Of a stretch of DNA of 64,000 bases, positions 33,550 to 46,691 are shown piece after piece. The notes under the pieces are model-generated. The model saw nothing but the letters and a program-made list of their open reading frames with translations. It was not told the DNA's origin and searched no databases. The stretch is from Nonomuraea ceibae (GTDB taxonomy: Bacteria; Actinomycetota; Actinomycetes; Streptosporangiales; Streptosporangiaceae). The stretch covers positions 62,001 through 126,000 of the forward strand of contig NZ_JAHKRO010000013.1 of NCBI RefSeq assembly GCF_019396325.1. Reading direction: 5' to 3'. Within the stretch, counting starts at the first letter, position 1. Every line of letters begins with the position of its first letter. A program made the translations under genes and the position numbers.

Positions 33550-33929
33550 ACGACGCGTCCGCCGGCGGGGCCGGAGGGACCCACGTCTCCGGGCTGATCC
33601 GCCAGGTGGAGGGCCTGGTCGACGCGTTCGCCGGCGCCCTGCGCGAGCTGGAGCAGCGGCAGCTGACCGGCACCGACGACACGGGCCGGGTGACGGCCAC
33701 GGTGACCGGCGCGGGGCGGCTCACCCGCGTGGCGATCGACCCCAGGGCGATGCGCGACCTCGACCACGCCGAGCTCGGCCAGGCCGTCCTCCAGGCCGTC
33801 AGCGCCGCCCGCGGCGCGATGACCGAGGGGCTCGACGAGCTGACGCGCGCCCTGCCCGGCCCGCCGCCGGACGGCCAGGACCCGCTCGCCCAGTACTTCG
33901 ACGCCGTCCTCCGGGACGGCACCCCGTGA
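33546..33929 (+). CDS. YbaB/EbfC-like protein (copy 1)
   Basis: This 127-residue protein starts at GTG 33546, overlapping the previous stop. After an N-terminal helix (LIRQVEGLVDAFAGALRELE), the beta-hairpin and pattern DTGRVTATVTGAGRLTRVAI DPRAM, then LGQAVLQAVSAARGAMTEG, resemble the YbaB/EbfC nucleoid-associated fold used in actinobacterial ESX neighbourhoods. It has a C-terminal Pro-rich tail. It is coupled to a second YbaB-like gene. Confidence 0.72.
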   Translation: MNDASAGGAGGTHVSGLIRQVEGLVDAFAGALRELEQRQLTGTDDTGRVTATVTGAGRLTRVAIDPRAMRDLDHAELGQAVLQAVSAARGAMTEGLDELTRALPGPPPDGQDPLAQYFDAVLRDGTP

Positions 33930-34300
33930 GCGCGGAGGAACTGCGCAACCAGGCCGAGCAGCTCGCCGGCGCCACCGCCAGGATCGAGGAGATCGTCGCC
34001 GCGTGGAGCACCCGGACGTTCACCGGCTCGGCCGACAGCGGCGGCGTCGTCGCGACGGTCGACGCCGCGGGCGGGCTCCTCTCCGTCGACATCAGCGTGG
34101 TCAGCAAGCGCCGGCATGACGGCGTGACGCTCGGCGACGCGATCGTCGCGGCCGTGCGCGCGGCCGAGAACGCCGCCGCCGAGAGCCAGGACGCGATGAC
34201 GCGCGAGCTGAACACCGCCACCGGCGAGCGCCTCGGCGCCCTCCTGGACGACGCCCGCCGCGCCTTCCACGACCGGGCCGGCCCCCGGCCGCCGGCATGA
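33926..34300 (+). CDS. YbaB/EbfC-like protein (copy 2)
   Basis: This 124-residue paralogue starts at GTG 33926 with a four-base overlap. GVVATVDAAGGLLSVDISVV and LGDAIVAAVRAAENAAAESQ repeat the layout of copy 1. Paired YbaB-like proteins could form a heterodimer. It overlaps the following acetyltransferase gene (ATGA). Confidence 0.72.
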   Translation: MSAEELRNQAEQLAGATARIEEIVAAWSTRTFTGSADSGGVVATVDAAGGLLSVDISVVSKRRHDGVTLGDAIVAAVRAAENAAAESQDAMTRELNTATGERLGALLDDARRAFHDRAGPRPPA

Positions 34301-34734
34301 GGATCCGCCCCCGCACCCCCGCCGACCTCGATGCCTGCGTCGAGGCGCTCGCCCAGGTCCAGGCCGCCGACCGCTACCCCGTCGACTGGCCCGCCGACCC
34401 CGGCGCCTGGCTCACCCCGGCCGGCCTGACGTCCGCCTGGATCGCCGTCGACGCCGGCGGCGCGGTGCACGGGCACGTCGGCCTGGGCGCGGACGCCGAG
34501 ATCACCCGCCTGTTCGTCACCCCGGCGGCACGCGGCCAGGGCCTGGCCGCCCGGCTCCTCGACACCGTGCGCGCCGCCGTACGGACGCCGCTGAAGCTGG
34601 AGGTCTCGGCCGAAGGGCAGGCCGCGATCGCCTTCTACGAGCGCACCGGCTGGCGCCGCGTCGCCACCACCCGCGCCGACTGGCTCGACAGCACCGGCGA
34701 GCCCGCCGTCGTCCACCACTACGTCACCCCGTAG
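34297..34734 (+). CDS. GNAT acetyltransferase
   Basis: This 145-residue single GNAT domain starts MRIRPRTPADLDACVEALAQ. The acetyl-CoA loop is VTPAARGQGLAARLL and the end is YERTGWRRVATTRADW. It is translationally coupled to the YbaB-like genes, so it may acetylate a member of this module, but GNATs are common hitch-hikers. Confidence 0.88.
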   Translation: MRIRPRTPADLDACVEALAQVQAADRYPVDWPADPGAWLTPAGLTSAWIAVDAGGAVHGHVGLGADAEITRLFVTPAARGQGLAARLLDTVRAAVRTPLKLEVSAEGQAAIAFYERTGWRRVATTRADWLDSTGEPAVVHHYVTP

Positions 34735-34841
34735 CTGTTTGCCGGGGTTTGGCCGCCGACGGGACCTGACTCGACCGCCCACCGGGAAGATCCTTCCCGA
34801 AGCGGGGGGCGGCCCCCGCCCGAGCCGGGGACGGTCAGCCA

Positions 34842-36404
34842 ATGGCGCAGGTGTACATCGTGGGCGGCGGCATCGCCGGGCTGGCCGCCGCCGCCTTCCT
34901 CGTCCGGGACGCCGGCGTGCCCGGCGGCTCCATCCGCATCCTCGAACAGCTCCCCATCACCGGCGGCTCCATGGACGGCGCCAAGGCCCCCACCGCCGAA
35001 GGCGGCTACGTCACGCGCGGCGGCCGCATGTTCGAAGAAGAGCACTACGTCTGCCTGTGGAACCTGCTGGAAACCATCCCCACCCTCGACGACCCGGCCA
35101 TCTCCGTCCGCCAGGAGATGAAAGCGTTCAACATCGAACACCCCACCAACGCCAAGGCCCGCATCATCCTGCGCGACCGCTCCATCCCCGACGCCTCCCG
35201 CCTCGGCCTCGACAACCGCGCCCGCCTGGACCTGACCCGCCTGCTCGCCCTGCCCGAACACGTCATCGGCGGCCGCCGCATCGACGACTTCTTCCAGCCG
35301 GAGTTCTTCGACAGCAACTTCTGGTGCATGTGGCGTACGACGTTCGCCTTCCAGAACTGGCACTCGGCGATCGAGCTCAAGCGCTACTTCCTGGCCTTCG
35401 TCCAGGAATTCGACCGCATCCACACCCTCTCCGGCGTACGACGAAGCCGCTACAACCAGTACGACTCGGTCATCCTGCCGATCCAACGCCGGCTGGAGAC
35501 CCACGGCGTGACGACCGAGTTCGGCGTCACCGTCGACGACGCGCACTTCACCGACCCCGCCTGCCGCACCCTCGCCTCCCTCGACACCAGCGCCGGGCCG
35601 ATCGACGTCGGCCCCGGCGACCGCGTGTTCCTCACCCTGGGCTCCATGACCGCCGACACCACGTACGGCGACCGCGACACCGTCCCCGAGCTGATCCGCG
35701 ACAAGCGCGACGGCTCCTGGCGGCTGTGGCAGTCGATCGCCCGCAAAGCCCCCGACTTCGGCCGCCCCGCCGTCTTCTGCGGCTCCATCCCCGAGACCAA
35801 ATGGGAGTCCTTCACCCTCACCATGCACAGCCCCGCCCTGCTCGACCGCATCACCCAGTACACCGGCAACGTCCCCGGCGAAGGCGCCCTCATGACCTGG
35901 AAGGACTCCCGCTGGCTGCTGTCGATCGTCGTCCCGGCCCAGCCGCACTTCCGCCACCAGGACCCCGACACCTTCACCCTCTGGGGCTACGCGCTGTTCG
36001 GCGACGTACCGGGCGACTACGTGGACAAGCCCATGGACGACTGCACCGGCGCCGAGATCCTCGACGAACTCCTCGGCCACCTCGGCTTCGACGACATCGC
36101 CGACCACGTCCGCGAAACCACGCAGATCACGACCGTGCAGATGCCCTACATCGACGCCCAGTTCCAGCGCCGCGCCCCCGGCGACCGCCCCCGCGTCATC
36201 CCCAAGGGCGCCACGAACTACGCCTTCCTCGGCCAGTTCGTCGAGATCCCCGAGGACGTCGTCTTCACCGTCGAATACTCGGTGCGCTCCGCCATGATCG
36301 CCGTCTACCGGCACTACGGCGTCGAGAAGAAGATCCCGCCGATGTACCACGGCATGAACGACCCCCGCATCGCCGCCTCCGCCCTCCGCACCGCCCTGGG
36401 CTGA
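34842..36404 (+). CDS. ohyA: Oleate hydratase
   Basis: This 520-residue FAD enzyme of the myosin-cross-reactive-antigen/oleate hydratase family has a Rossmann motif VGGGIAGLAAAAFL at 6-20. It continues with GGSMDGAKAPTAEGGYVTRG GRMFEEE, the family flavin/substrate loop with catalytic Glu. NFWCMWRTTFAFQNWHSAIE and a late FVEIPEDVVFTVEYSVRSAM also match. It adds water to oleic acid to give 10-hydroxystearate. Its start is an ATG. No regulator is adjacent. Confidence 0.93.
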   Translation: MAQVYIVGGGIAGLAAAAFLVRDAGVPGGSIRILEQLPITGGSMDGAKAPTAEGGYVTRGGRMFEEEHYVCLWNLLETIPTLDDPAISVRQEMKAFNIEHPTNAKARIILRDRSIPDASRLGLDNRARLDLTRLLALPEHVIGGRRIDDFFQPEFFDSNFWCMWRTTFAFQNWHSAIELKRYFLAFVQEFDRIHTLSGVRRSRYNQYDSVILPIQRRLETHGVTTEFGVTVDDAHFTDPACRTLASLDTSAGPIDVGPGDRVFLTLGSMTADTTYGDRDTVPELIRDKRDGSWRLWQSIARKAPDFGRPAVFCGSIPETKWESFTLTMHSPALLDRITQYTGNVPGEGALMTWKDSRWLLSIVVPAQPHFRHQDPDTFTLWGYALFGDVPGDYVDKPMDDCTGAEILDELLGHLGFDDIADHVRETTQITTVQMPYIDAQFQRRAPGDRPRVIPKGATNYAFLGQFVEIPEDVVFTVEYSVRSAMIAVYRHYGVEKKIPPMYHGMNDPRIAASALRTALG

Positions 36405-36435
36405 CCCGTGGCGCCGACCGGCTCCGGCAACGACA

Positions 36436-36466
36436 AAGGCCCGTCCGGATGATTCCGACGGGCCTT
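36436..36466. terminator. Terminator between oleate hydratase and tRNA-Ile
   Basis: The hairpin AAGGCCCGTCCGG-ATGATT-CCGACGGGCCTT lies between the two convergent genes; one mismatch interrupts the stem. It could serve both directions. Confidence 0.75.
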
Positions 36467-36475
36467 CTGGCTGGG

Positions 36476-36549
36476 TGGGGCTACCAGGACTTGAACCTGG
36501 GACCTCTTCCTTATCAGGGAAGCGCTCTAACCGTCTGAGCTATAGCCCC
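36476..36549 (-). tRNA. tRNA-Ile (anticodon GAT)
   Basis: The reverse strand gives a full cloverleaf: acceptor GGGGCTA with TAGCCCC, D-arm TAGCTCAGACGGTTAGAGC, anticodon stem-loop CTTCCCTGATAAGGAAG with GAT, variable loop AGGTC and T-arm CCAGGTTCAAGTCCTGG. CCA is not encoded. It lies downstream of gyrA and the DUF3566 gene, the conserved actinobacterial position. Confidence 0.96.
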
Positions 36550-36674
36550 GCGCACTCGAACCGTACCGCATCCTCGTGAGAGAGGCGAACCGGTTTGTTC
36601 GGACGGGAAAAGCTTACCGCCTCCCGGAAGCTGCTCGCGCCGCACCCGCGGTGCGAGCAGCGACCGGAGAAGGA

Positions 36675-37454
36675 CTACTCGGCCTCGCTGAAGGTGACCT
36701 CAACGCCGCCCACGAGGTCGGAGGCGACGTTGTAGATGACCGCGCCCAGCGTCGCCAGGGCGGTGATCAGAACGACGTTCACGGCGCCGATGAGGGCCGT
36801 GTAGCCGAGGATGCGCACCGGCTCGAACCAGGACGCGATGTCGATCGGGATCGCGCTCTGCCCCTGCTCCCCCTGGCCGAGCTGGTTGACCAGGTCGACG
36901 AGCGAGTCGAAGACGCCCAGGGCCGACAGCACCCCGTAGAGCACGGCCACCGCGACGAACAGCACCACGAAGCAGACCAGGGAGACCACGAAGCTGAACT
37001 TCATGGCCGACCACGGCTCGATCCGGCGCAGCACCAGGTGGGCCTTGCGCGGCATCCGGGCCGAGGAGCCCGACGACTTCTTCTTCTTGCCCGGCAGCTC
37101 GACCGACGGCGGCGCCTCGGTGGTCAGCGCCGACGGGCGTACCCGCAGCGTGTCGTTGGCGCCGTCACCGGTCTGCGGCGGGCCGGTCGGCGGGCGACCG
37201 GCGGGCGGCGGGCCGTCGGGACGGCCCGGCGGGCCACCCGGCGGCCCGGACGGCCCCGATGGTCCCGAAGGCCCGGGCGGTCCGGACGGTTGCTGCTGCG
37301 GCCCCGGCTTGGGGCCGGGCTGGGTCGCTGGTCTGGTGGAGCCTTCCTCCTCGTCAACCTGCTGGAAGATCTCGGGCTCCGAGGACTTCTTGGGCTGTTG
37401 CCGGCCGTTCTCCCCGGACGCTTTGGTCCTGGCGGGGCCACCTTGGGCGCTCAT
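36675..37454 (-). CDS. DUF3566 membrane protein downstream of gyrA
   Basis: This 259-residue protein has a long Pro/Gly-rich cytosolic N-terminus (GPPGPSGPSGPSGPP repeats, residues 45-100) and then KKKKSSGSSARMPRKAHLVL. A DUF3566 domain follows with two TM helices (FSFVVSLVCFVVLFVAVAVL and LITALATLGAVIYNVAS). The order gyrA, DUF3566, tRNA-Ile is conserved in actinobacteria. It starts three bases before the gyrA stop and is likely cotranscribed. The mycobacterial homologue CwsA-neighbourhood role in cell shape is suggested but not established. Confidence 0.9.
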   Translation of the reverse strand: MSAQGGPARTKASGENGRQQPKKSSEPEIFQQVDEEEGSTRPATQPGPKPGPQQQPSGPPGPSGPSGPSGPPGGPPGRPDGPPPAGRPPTGPPQTGDGANDTLRVRPSALTTEAPPSVELPGKKKKSSGSSARMPRKAHLVLRRIEPWSAMKFSFVVSLVCFVVLFVAVAVLYGVLSALGVFDSLVDLVNQLGQGEQGQSAIPIDIASWFEPVRILGYTALIGAVNVVLITALATLGAVIYNVASDLVGGVEVTFSEAE

Positions 37455-37457
37455 GAC

Positions 37458-39971
<2,514 letters not shown>

Positions 39972-39992
39972 TGGTGAAGGTCCTTAGTGTGG

Positions 39993-42235
<2,243 letters not shown>

Positions 42236-42736
42236 CTAACCGTAGGTGTCGCCGGGGCCCTTGCTTCCGGTCACCCGCAATCCCCCCGCCGGTCGCGGCG
42301 CGTTCTGCGGGCCCCTGACCTTGACCTTCGTCACCGTGCCGTCGCCGAGCTCCTCGTTGAGCCTGCGCACGAGGGTGCGCGCGAGCAGCCTGACCTGCGT
42401 CGCCCACGCCGTGGAATCGGCCACCACGAGCACCTCGCCGTCGTCGAACGACTCGGGCTTGGTGTGCGCGGCCAGGTCGGGGCCGACGATGTCGATCCAC
42501 CGCCCGAACACCGCGCCGACCGCCGCCGACCGCTCCCAGCCCCGGTCGGACAGCAGGTCGCGGATCGCCCGCCCGAACAGCTGCGGGTCGCCGCCCTCGC
42601 GGCGCGGGCCGGCCGCCTTGCGCCTCGGCTCGCGCCGAGGGAGCTGGCCTCGCCTGGCGGCGTCGGCCTTGGCCTGGGCCAGCTTCTCCCGCGCCATCGC
42701 GGCGCCCCTGGCCGTCGGATTGTCTTCATCGGACAC
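42236..42736 (-). CDS. DUF721 family protein (recF-gyrB spacer gene)
   Basis: This 166-residue product starts at GTG 42736, overlapping the recF end by 11 bases. A charged N-terminus ([17 protein letters not shown]) precedes a DUF721/DciA-like domain ([60 protein letters not shown]). Members are related to the DciA helicase-loading factor, so it may act in replication initiation; position between recF and gyrB near oriC fits. Confidence 0.9.
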   Translation of the reverse strand: MSDEDNPTARGAAMAREKLAQAKADAARRGQLPRREPRRKAAGPRREGGDPQLFGRAIRDLLSDRGWERSAAVGAVFGRWIDIVGPDLAAHTKPESFDDGEVLVVADSTAWATQVRLLARTLVRRLNEELGDGTVTKVKVRGPQNAPRPAGGLRVTGSKGPGDTYG

Positions 42737-43958
42737 GTCGTACGCTCCCCTCGGCGACGTCGAAACGGGCACCGGCCAGCTCGGCCGGCACGTCGTCGTC
42801 CACAGCCGCGGTGATGAGCACCTGCTCGGCCGGGGCGACGATCTCGGCAAGGCGGCGGCGGCGCTGCGAGTCGAGCTCGGCGAAGACGTCGTCGAGGATC
42901 AGCACCGGATCGCCGCCGTCGGCGCGCAGCAGGTCGTAGGCGGCCAGCCGCAGCGCCAGCGCGAACGACCAGGACTCGCCGTGGCTGGCGTAGCCGCGCG
43001 CGGGCAGCTCGCCGAGTCCGAGGATCAGGTCGTCGCGGTGCGGGCCGATGAGTGTGACGCCGCGTTCGAGCTCGGCCTGGCGGACCTCCAGCAGCCGCTC
43101 GCGAAGCCGCTCTTCAAGGGTTATCCCCAGGTCTGTGGATAACGTCTGCGCATCGGAAGATCCGCGCTCACCGGGGACTTCGTCCTCACCGCCGTCCCCA
43201 CCTGTGGACAACGTGCTGCGATAGGCGAGGGTCGCGGGGGCGCTCGTCGGGGCCAGCGCCGCGTAGGCTCCGGCGACCAGCGGGCGCAGCGCGTCGATCA
43301 GATCGAGCCGGGCGCGCAGCAGCTCGGCGCCGTGCCGGGCGAGGTGCGCGTCCCACACCTCCAGCGTGCTCAGGACGTCGCCTGCGCCCGCCGCGGCGAA
43401 CCCCGTGTCACTCTCGGCCCGCCGGCCGCTCCTGGCCCCTCTGCGGGCCTGTGAGGCCGTGCGGAGCAACGCGCCGCGCTGCTTGAGCACCCGGTCGTAG
43501 TCGGCCCGCACGGCGGCGAACCGCGGCGCCCGCGACACCAGCAGGTCGTCGAGGAAGCGGCGCCGCTCCGACGGGTCGCCCTTGACCAGCGCCAGGTCCT
43601 CGGGCGCGAACAGCACCGTGCGCAGCAGCCCGATGACGTCGCGCGGCCTGGACACGGGGGAGCGGTTGAGCCTGGCGCGGTTGGCCCGGCCCGGGTTGAT
43701 CTCCAGCTCGACCAGCGCCCGCCGGTCGTCCCTGTGGACGGCGCAACGCACGATCGCCCGGCTCGCCCCCTGACGCACCAGCGGGCCGTCACTGGCGACC
43801 CGGTGGCTGGAGTGCGTCGCGACATAGCCGAGGGCCTCGACCAGGTTGGTCTTGCCCTGGCCGTTGGGCCCCACGAGGGCCGTGACGCCCGGCTCCAGGC
43901 CGAGCTCCACGGACGCGTAGGACCGGAAGTCGGTCAGCGAGAGGTGGGCGACGTGCAC
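42726..43958 (-). CDS. recF: DNA replication/repair protein RecF
   Basis: This 410-residue SMC-like ATPase starts at GTG 43958 ([20 protein letters not shown]). Walker A is [12 protein letters not shown] at about 35-46. The ABC-like signature is in [12 protein letters not shown] and Walker B is [14 protein letters not shown] roughly 60-residue Gly/Glu/Ser-rich insertion in the middle (around [20 protein letters not shown]) is longer than in many RecF proteins. It works with RecOR to load RecA at gaps. Confidence 0.96.
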   Translation of the reverse strand: MHVAHLSLTDFRSYASVELGLEPGVTALVGPNGQGKTNLVEALGYVATHSSHRVASDGPLVRQGASRAIVRCAVHRDDRRALVELEINPGRANRARLNRSPVSRPRDVIGLLRTVLFAPEDLALVKGDPSERRRFLDDLLVSRAPRFAAVRADYDRVLKQRGALLRTASQARRGARSGRRAESDTGFAAAGAGDVLSTLEVWDAHLARHGAELLRARLDLIDALRPLVAGAYAALAPTSAPATLAYRSTLSTGGDGGEDEVPGERGSSDAQTLSTDLGITLEERLRERLLEVRQAELERGVTLIGPHRDDLILGLGELPARGYASHGESWSFALALRLAAYDLLRADGGDPVLILDDVFAELDSQRRRRLAEIVAPAEQVLITAAVDDDVPAELAGARFDVAEGSVRRVR

Positions 43959-44036
43959 CCCATGAAGGTTAGTGCGCCCCACAGGCCACTGGGGTCACCG
44001 GCGCACACCCTGTGGAAAACTCCGGGAACCTTCGGG

Positions 44037-44978
44037 TCACTCCGCTTCGCGCGGCGGCGTGACGTCGGCGCCGGGCGAGTCGGCGCCCTTCTCGGTCGAG
44101 CCCTCGACCGCCGTGGTCGCGTGGCCGCCGAACTGGTTGCGCAGCGCCGCCACCACCTTCATCGCCGGCGAGTCGTCCTGGCGGGAGGCGAACCTGGCGT
44201 AGAGCGCGGCGGTGATCACGGGCAGCGGGACCGCGTGGTCCACGGCCGCCTGGACCGTCCAGCGGCCCTCGCCGGAGTCCTGGGCGTAGCCGCGCAGCTG
44301 CTCCAGCTTCTCGTCGTCGTCCAGCGCCCGCACCAGCAGGTCGAGCAGCCACGAGCGGATCACCGTGCCGGTGCGCCAGCTGCTGAAGGAGCCACGGACG
44401 TCCTTGACGACGTCGGAGGCCTCCAGAAGCTCCCAGCCCTCGGCGAACGCCTGCATCATGCCGTACTCGATGCCGTTGTGGACCATCTTCGCGAAGTGCC
44501 CAGCGCCGACGTCGCCGGCGTGGACGAAGCCGTCCTCGCCCTCGGGCTTGAGCGTCTCGAAGATCGGCATCAGCCGCTCGACGTGGGCCTTGTCGCCGCC
44601 GCACATCAGCGCGTAGCCGTTCTCCAGGCCCCACACGCCGCCGCTCACGCCGCAGTCGACGAAGCCGATGCCGCGGGTGGCCAGCTCGGCGGCGTGCTTC
44701 TGGTCGTCGACGTAGTGGGAGTTGCCGCCGTCGATGACGATGTCGCCCTCGGACAGCAGATCGCCGAGCTCGTCCACGGTCTGCTGGGTGGGCTTGCCGG
44801 CCGGCACCATGACCCAGACGACCCGGGGGGCGCTGAGCCGCTCGGTCAGCTCCTTGAGGCTGCCGACGTCGCTGATCGCGGGATCGCGGTCGTAGCCGAC
44901 GACGTCGTGGCCGCCGCGGCGCAGCCGCTCGGCCATGTTGCCGCCCATCTTGCCCAGTCCAACCAAGCCGATCTGCAT
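44037..44978 (-). CDS. gnd: 6-phosphogluconate dehydrogenase, decarboxylating (GndA-like)
   Basis: This 313-residue short-form enzyme has a Rossmann motif LVGLGKMGGNMAERL, the substrate signature DGGNSHYVDDQKH, and catalytic Lys/Asn in VGAGHFAKMVHNGIEYG. It is shorter than the 470-residue dimeric form and fits the NAD-preferring tetrameric type. It lies between dnaN and recF as in many actinobacteria. The last 15 residues are a loose acidic tail. Confidence 0.94.
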   Translation of the reverse strand: MQIGLVGLGKMGGNMAERLRRGGHDVVGYDRDPAISDVGSLKELTERLSAPRVVWVMVPAGKPTQQTVDELGDLLSEGDIVIDGGNSHYVDDQKHAAELATRGIGFVDCGVSGGVWGLENGYALMCGGDKAHVERLMPIFETLKPEGEDGFVHAGDVGAGHFAKMVHNGIEYGMMQAFAEGWELLEASDVVKDVRGSFSSWRTGTVIRSWLLDLLVRALDDDEKLEQLRGYAQDSGEGRWTVQAAVDHAVPLPVITAALYARFASRQDDSPAMKVVAALRNQFGGHATTAVEGSTEKGADSPGADVTPPREAE

Positions 44979-45027
44979 GGTGCCCTACTACCCCCTTGTG
45001 AGGCTTCCATCATCCCCGACGCGGATT

Positions 45028-46167
45028 TCAGCCTGACAGGCGGATGGGCATGATCAGGTAACGGTAGTCGGGGGCCCCGTCACCTTCCACAGGCTTGCCC
45101 CCGGTGAGGATAGCGGGCTTGGTGGACGTGGTCATCTGGAGCCTGGCGATGTCGGAGTCGATCGCGCCGAGACCCTCCAGCAGGAACTGGTGGTTGAAGG
45201 CGATGTTCATCTCGTCGCCGTCGTAGTCGACCGGCAGCGCCTCGACGGCCTGGGCCTCGTCGCCGCTGCCCGCCTCCAGGACGACCTCGCCGCTCCTGAA
45301 CGCCAGCCGCACCGGGGTGTTGCGCTCGGCGACCAAAGCCACGCGCTTGACCGCCTCGACGAACGGGCCTGTGGACAGGTCGGCGCGGGCGGAGAACTCG
45401 GTCGGCAGCAGCGAGCGGTACTTGGGGAACTCGGGGTCGAGCAGGCGCGTGGTGGTGCGGCGGCCGGCGCTGGAGAAGCCGATCATGCCTTCGCCGGTGC
45501 CTCCGGCGGAGCTGAGCGCGACCTCGACCTCGGCGCCGGTGCCGCCGAGCGCCTTGGCGGTGTCGGCGAGCGTCTTGCCGGGGATCATCGCGATCGCCGA
45601 GAAGTCGGGCTGGCCCGGCTGCCACTTGAGCTCGCGCACGGCCAGCCGGTAGCGGTCCGTGGCGGCCAGGGTGACCGTGTCGCCCTCGATCTCCATCCGC
45701 ACGCCGGTGAGCATGGGCAGCGTGTCGTCACGACCGGCGGCGACGGCGACCTGGCTGACGGCGGAGGCGAACACGTCGCTGCCGACACGGCCGGCCGCGG
45801 GCGGCATGGCCGGGAGCGACGGGTAGTCCTCCACAGGCATGGTGAGCAGGGTGAAGCGGGCGCTGCCGCACGTGACGACCGCCTTGGCTCCGTCGACGAC
45901 GAAATCCACAGGCTGTGCGGGAAGCGCGCGGGTGATCTCGGCGAGCAGCTTGCCGGAGACCAGGACCACGCCGGGCTCACCGGTGTGCAGCTCCAGCGTG
46001 ACCTCGGCGGAGACCTCGTAGTCGAAGCCGGACAGCTTGAGCTTCTGCTCCTCGGTGACCTCGAGGCGCATGCCGGCGAGGACGGGGACCGACGGCCGTG
46101 CGGGAAGGCTGCGTGCCGTCCATGCCACCGCCTCAGCGAGGACGTCTCGCTCGATTCGGAACATCAC
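45028..46167 (-). CDS. dnaN: DNA polymerase III beta subunit (sliding clamp)
   Basis: This 379-residue three-domain clamp starts MMFRIERDVLAEAVAWTARS and has the C-terminal YRYLIMPIRLSG. The start is GTG 46167, with AGGAGG nine bases upstream; the next codon is ATG. Its promoter lies inside oriC. Confidence 0.97.
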   Translation of the reverse strand: MMFRIERDVLAEAVAWTARSLPARPSVPVLAGMRLEVTEEQKLKLSGFDYEVSAEVTLELHTGEPGVVLVSGKLLAEITRALPAQPVDFVVDGAKAVVTCGSARFTLLTMPVEDYPSLPAMPPAAGRVGSDVFASAVSQVAVAAGRDDTLPMLTGVRMEIEGDTVTLAATDRYRLAVRELKWQPGQPDFSAIAMIPGKTLADTAKALGGTGAEVEVALSSAGGTGEGMIGFSSAGRRTTTRLLDPEFPKYRSLLPTEFSARADLSTGPFVEAVKRVALVAERNTPVRLAFRSGEVVLEAGSGDEAQAVEALPVDYDGDEMNIAFNHQFLLEGLGAIDSDIARLQMTTSTKPAILTGGKPVEGDGAPDYRYLIMPIRLSG

Positions 46168-46691
46168 GGTGATCAGCCTCCTGGGTCGTCGATGAATCTT
46201 GAGTGTCTCGTCTCCCGCACCTGAGATCCGGGAGAACCCCTCTATGGGTCTTGAGTTTCTTCTTAAGAGATAAGTGAAGTCATCACACTAGGGGCGGTGG
46301 ATAGTGTGGATAACCCGCGTCTTCCCTGCTCAGCGCCCCTGTTTTCATCCACCGGGGCTGTGGGTGACGCCTGGGGGTAACTTTCGCGGCTGTGGACGGG
46401 GATTCTTCGCCCACAGGCCATCCCCAGATCTTGGTGCCTTCGTCCACCGGTTATCCACGAGGTTTCCACAGGTTATCCACGGGGTAGAGACCCCTCTTTT
46501 GGAGCCCCAGATCGACTGTGCACAGGGCGTCCACAGGTCATCCACATGTTGTCCCCAAGTTGTCCTCAGGATGTCCCCAGGGTTATCCCCAGCCGTTGTG
46601 CGGAATTTTTCTGGGCAATATGGGGCGTACGACGGGCCTCTTCCGACGTTTTCCCAGATCCACAGTGTTTTCCACAGGCTGTGCATAACGA
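46168..46691. other. oriC (dnaN-dnaA intergenic region)
   Basis: This 524-bp region carries DnaA boxes. One is exact: TTATCCACA (minus strand) at 46305-46313. Single-mismatch copies are at 46451-46459 and 46473-46481 (TTATCCACG), 46539-46547 (TCATCCACA), 46583-46591 (TTATCCCCA) and 46680-46688 (minus, TTATGCACA). Several TTGTCCCCA-type boxes are interspersed. The stretch around 46248-46290 (CTTGAGTTTCTTCTTAAGAG) is the most A/T-rich part and a candidate unwinding element. Location between dnaA and dnaN is the canonical actinobacterial oriC. Confidence 0.93.
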
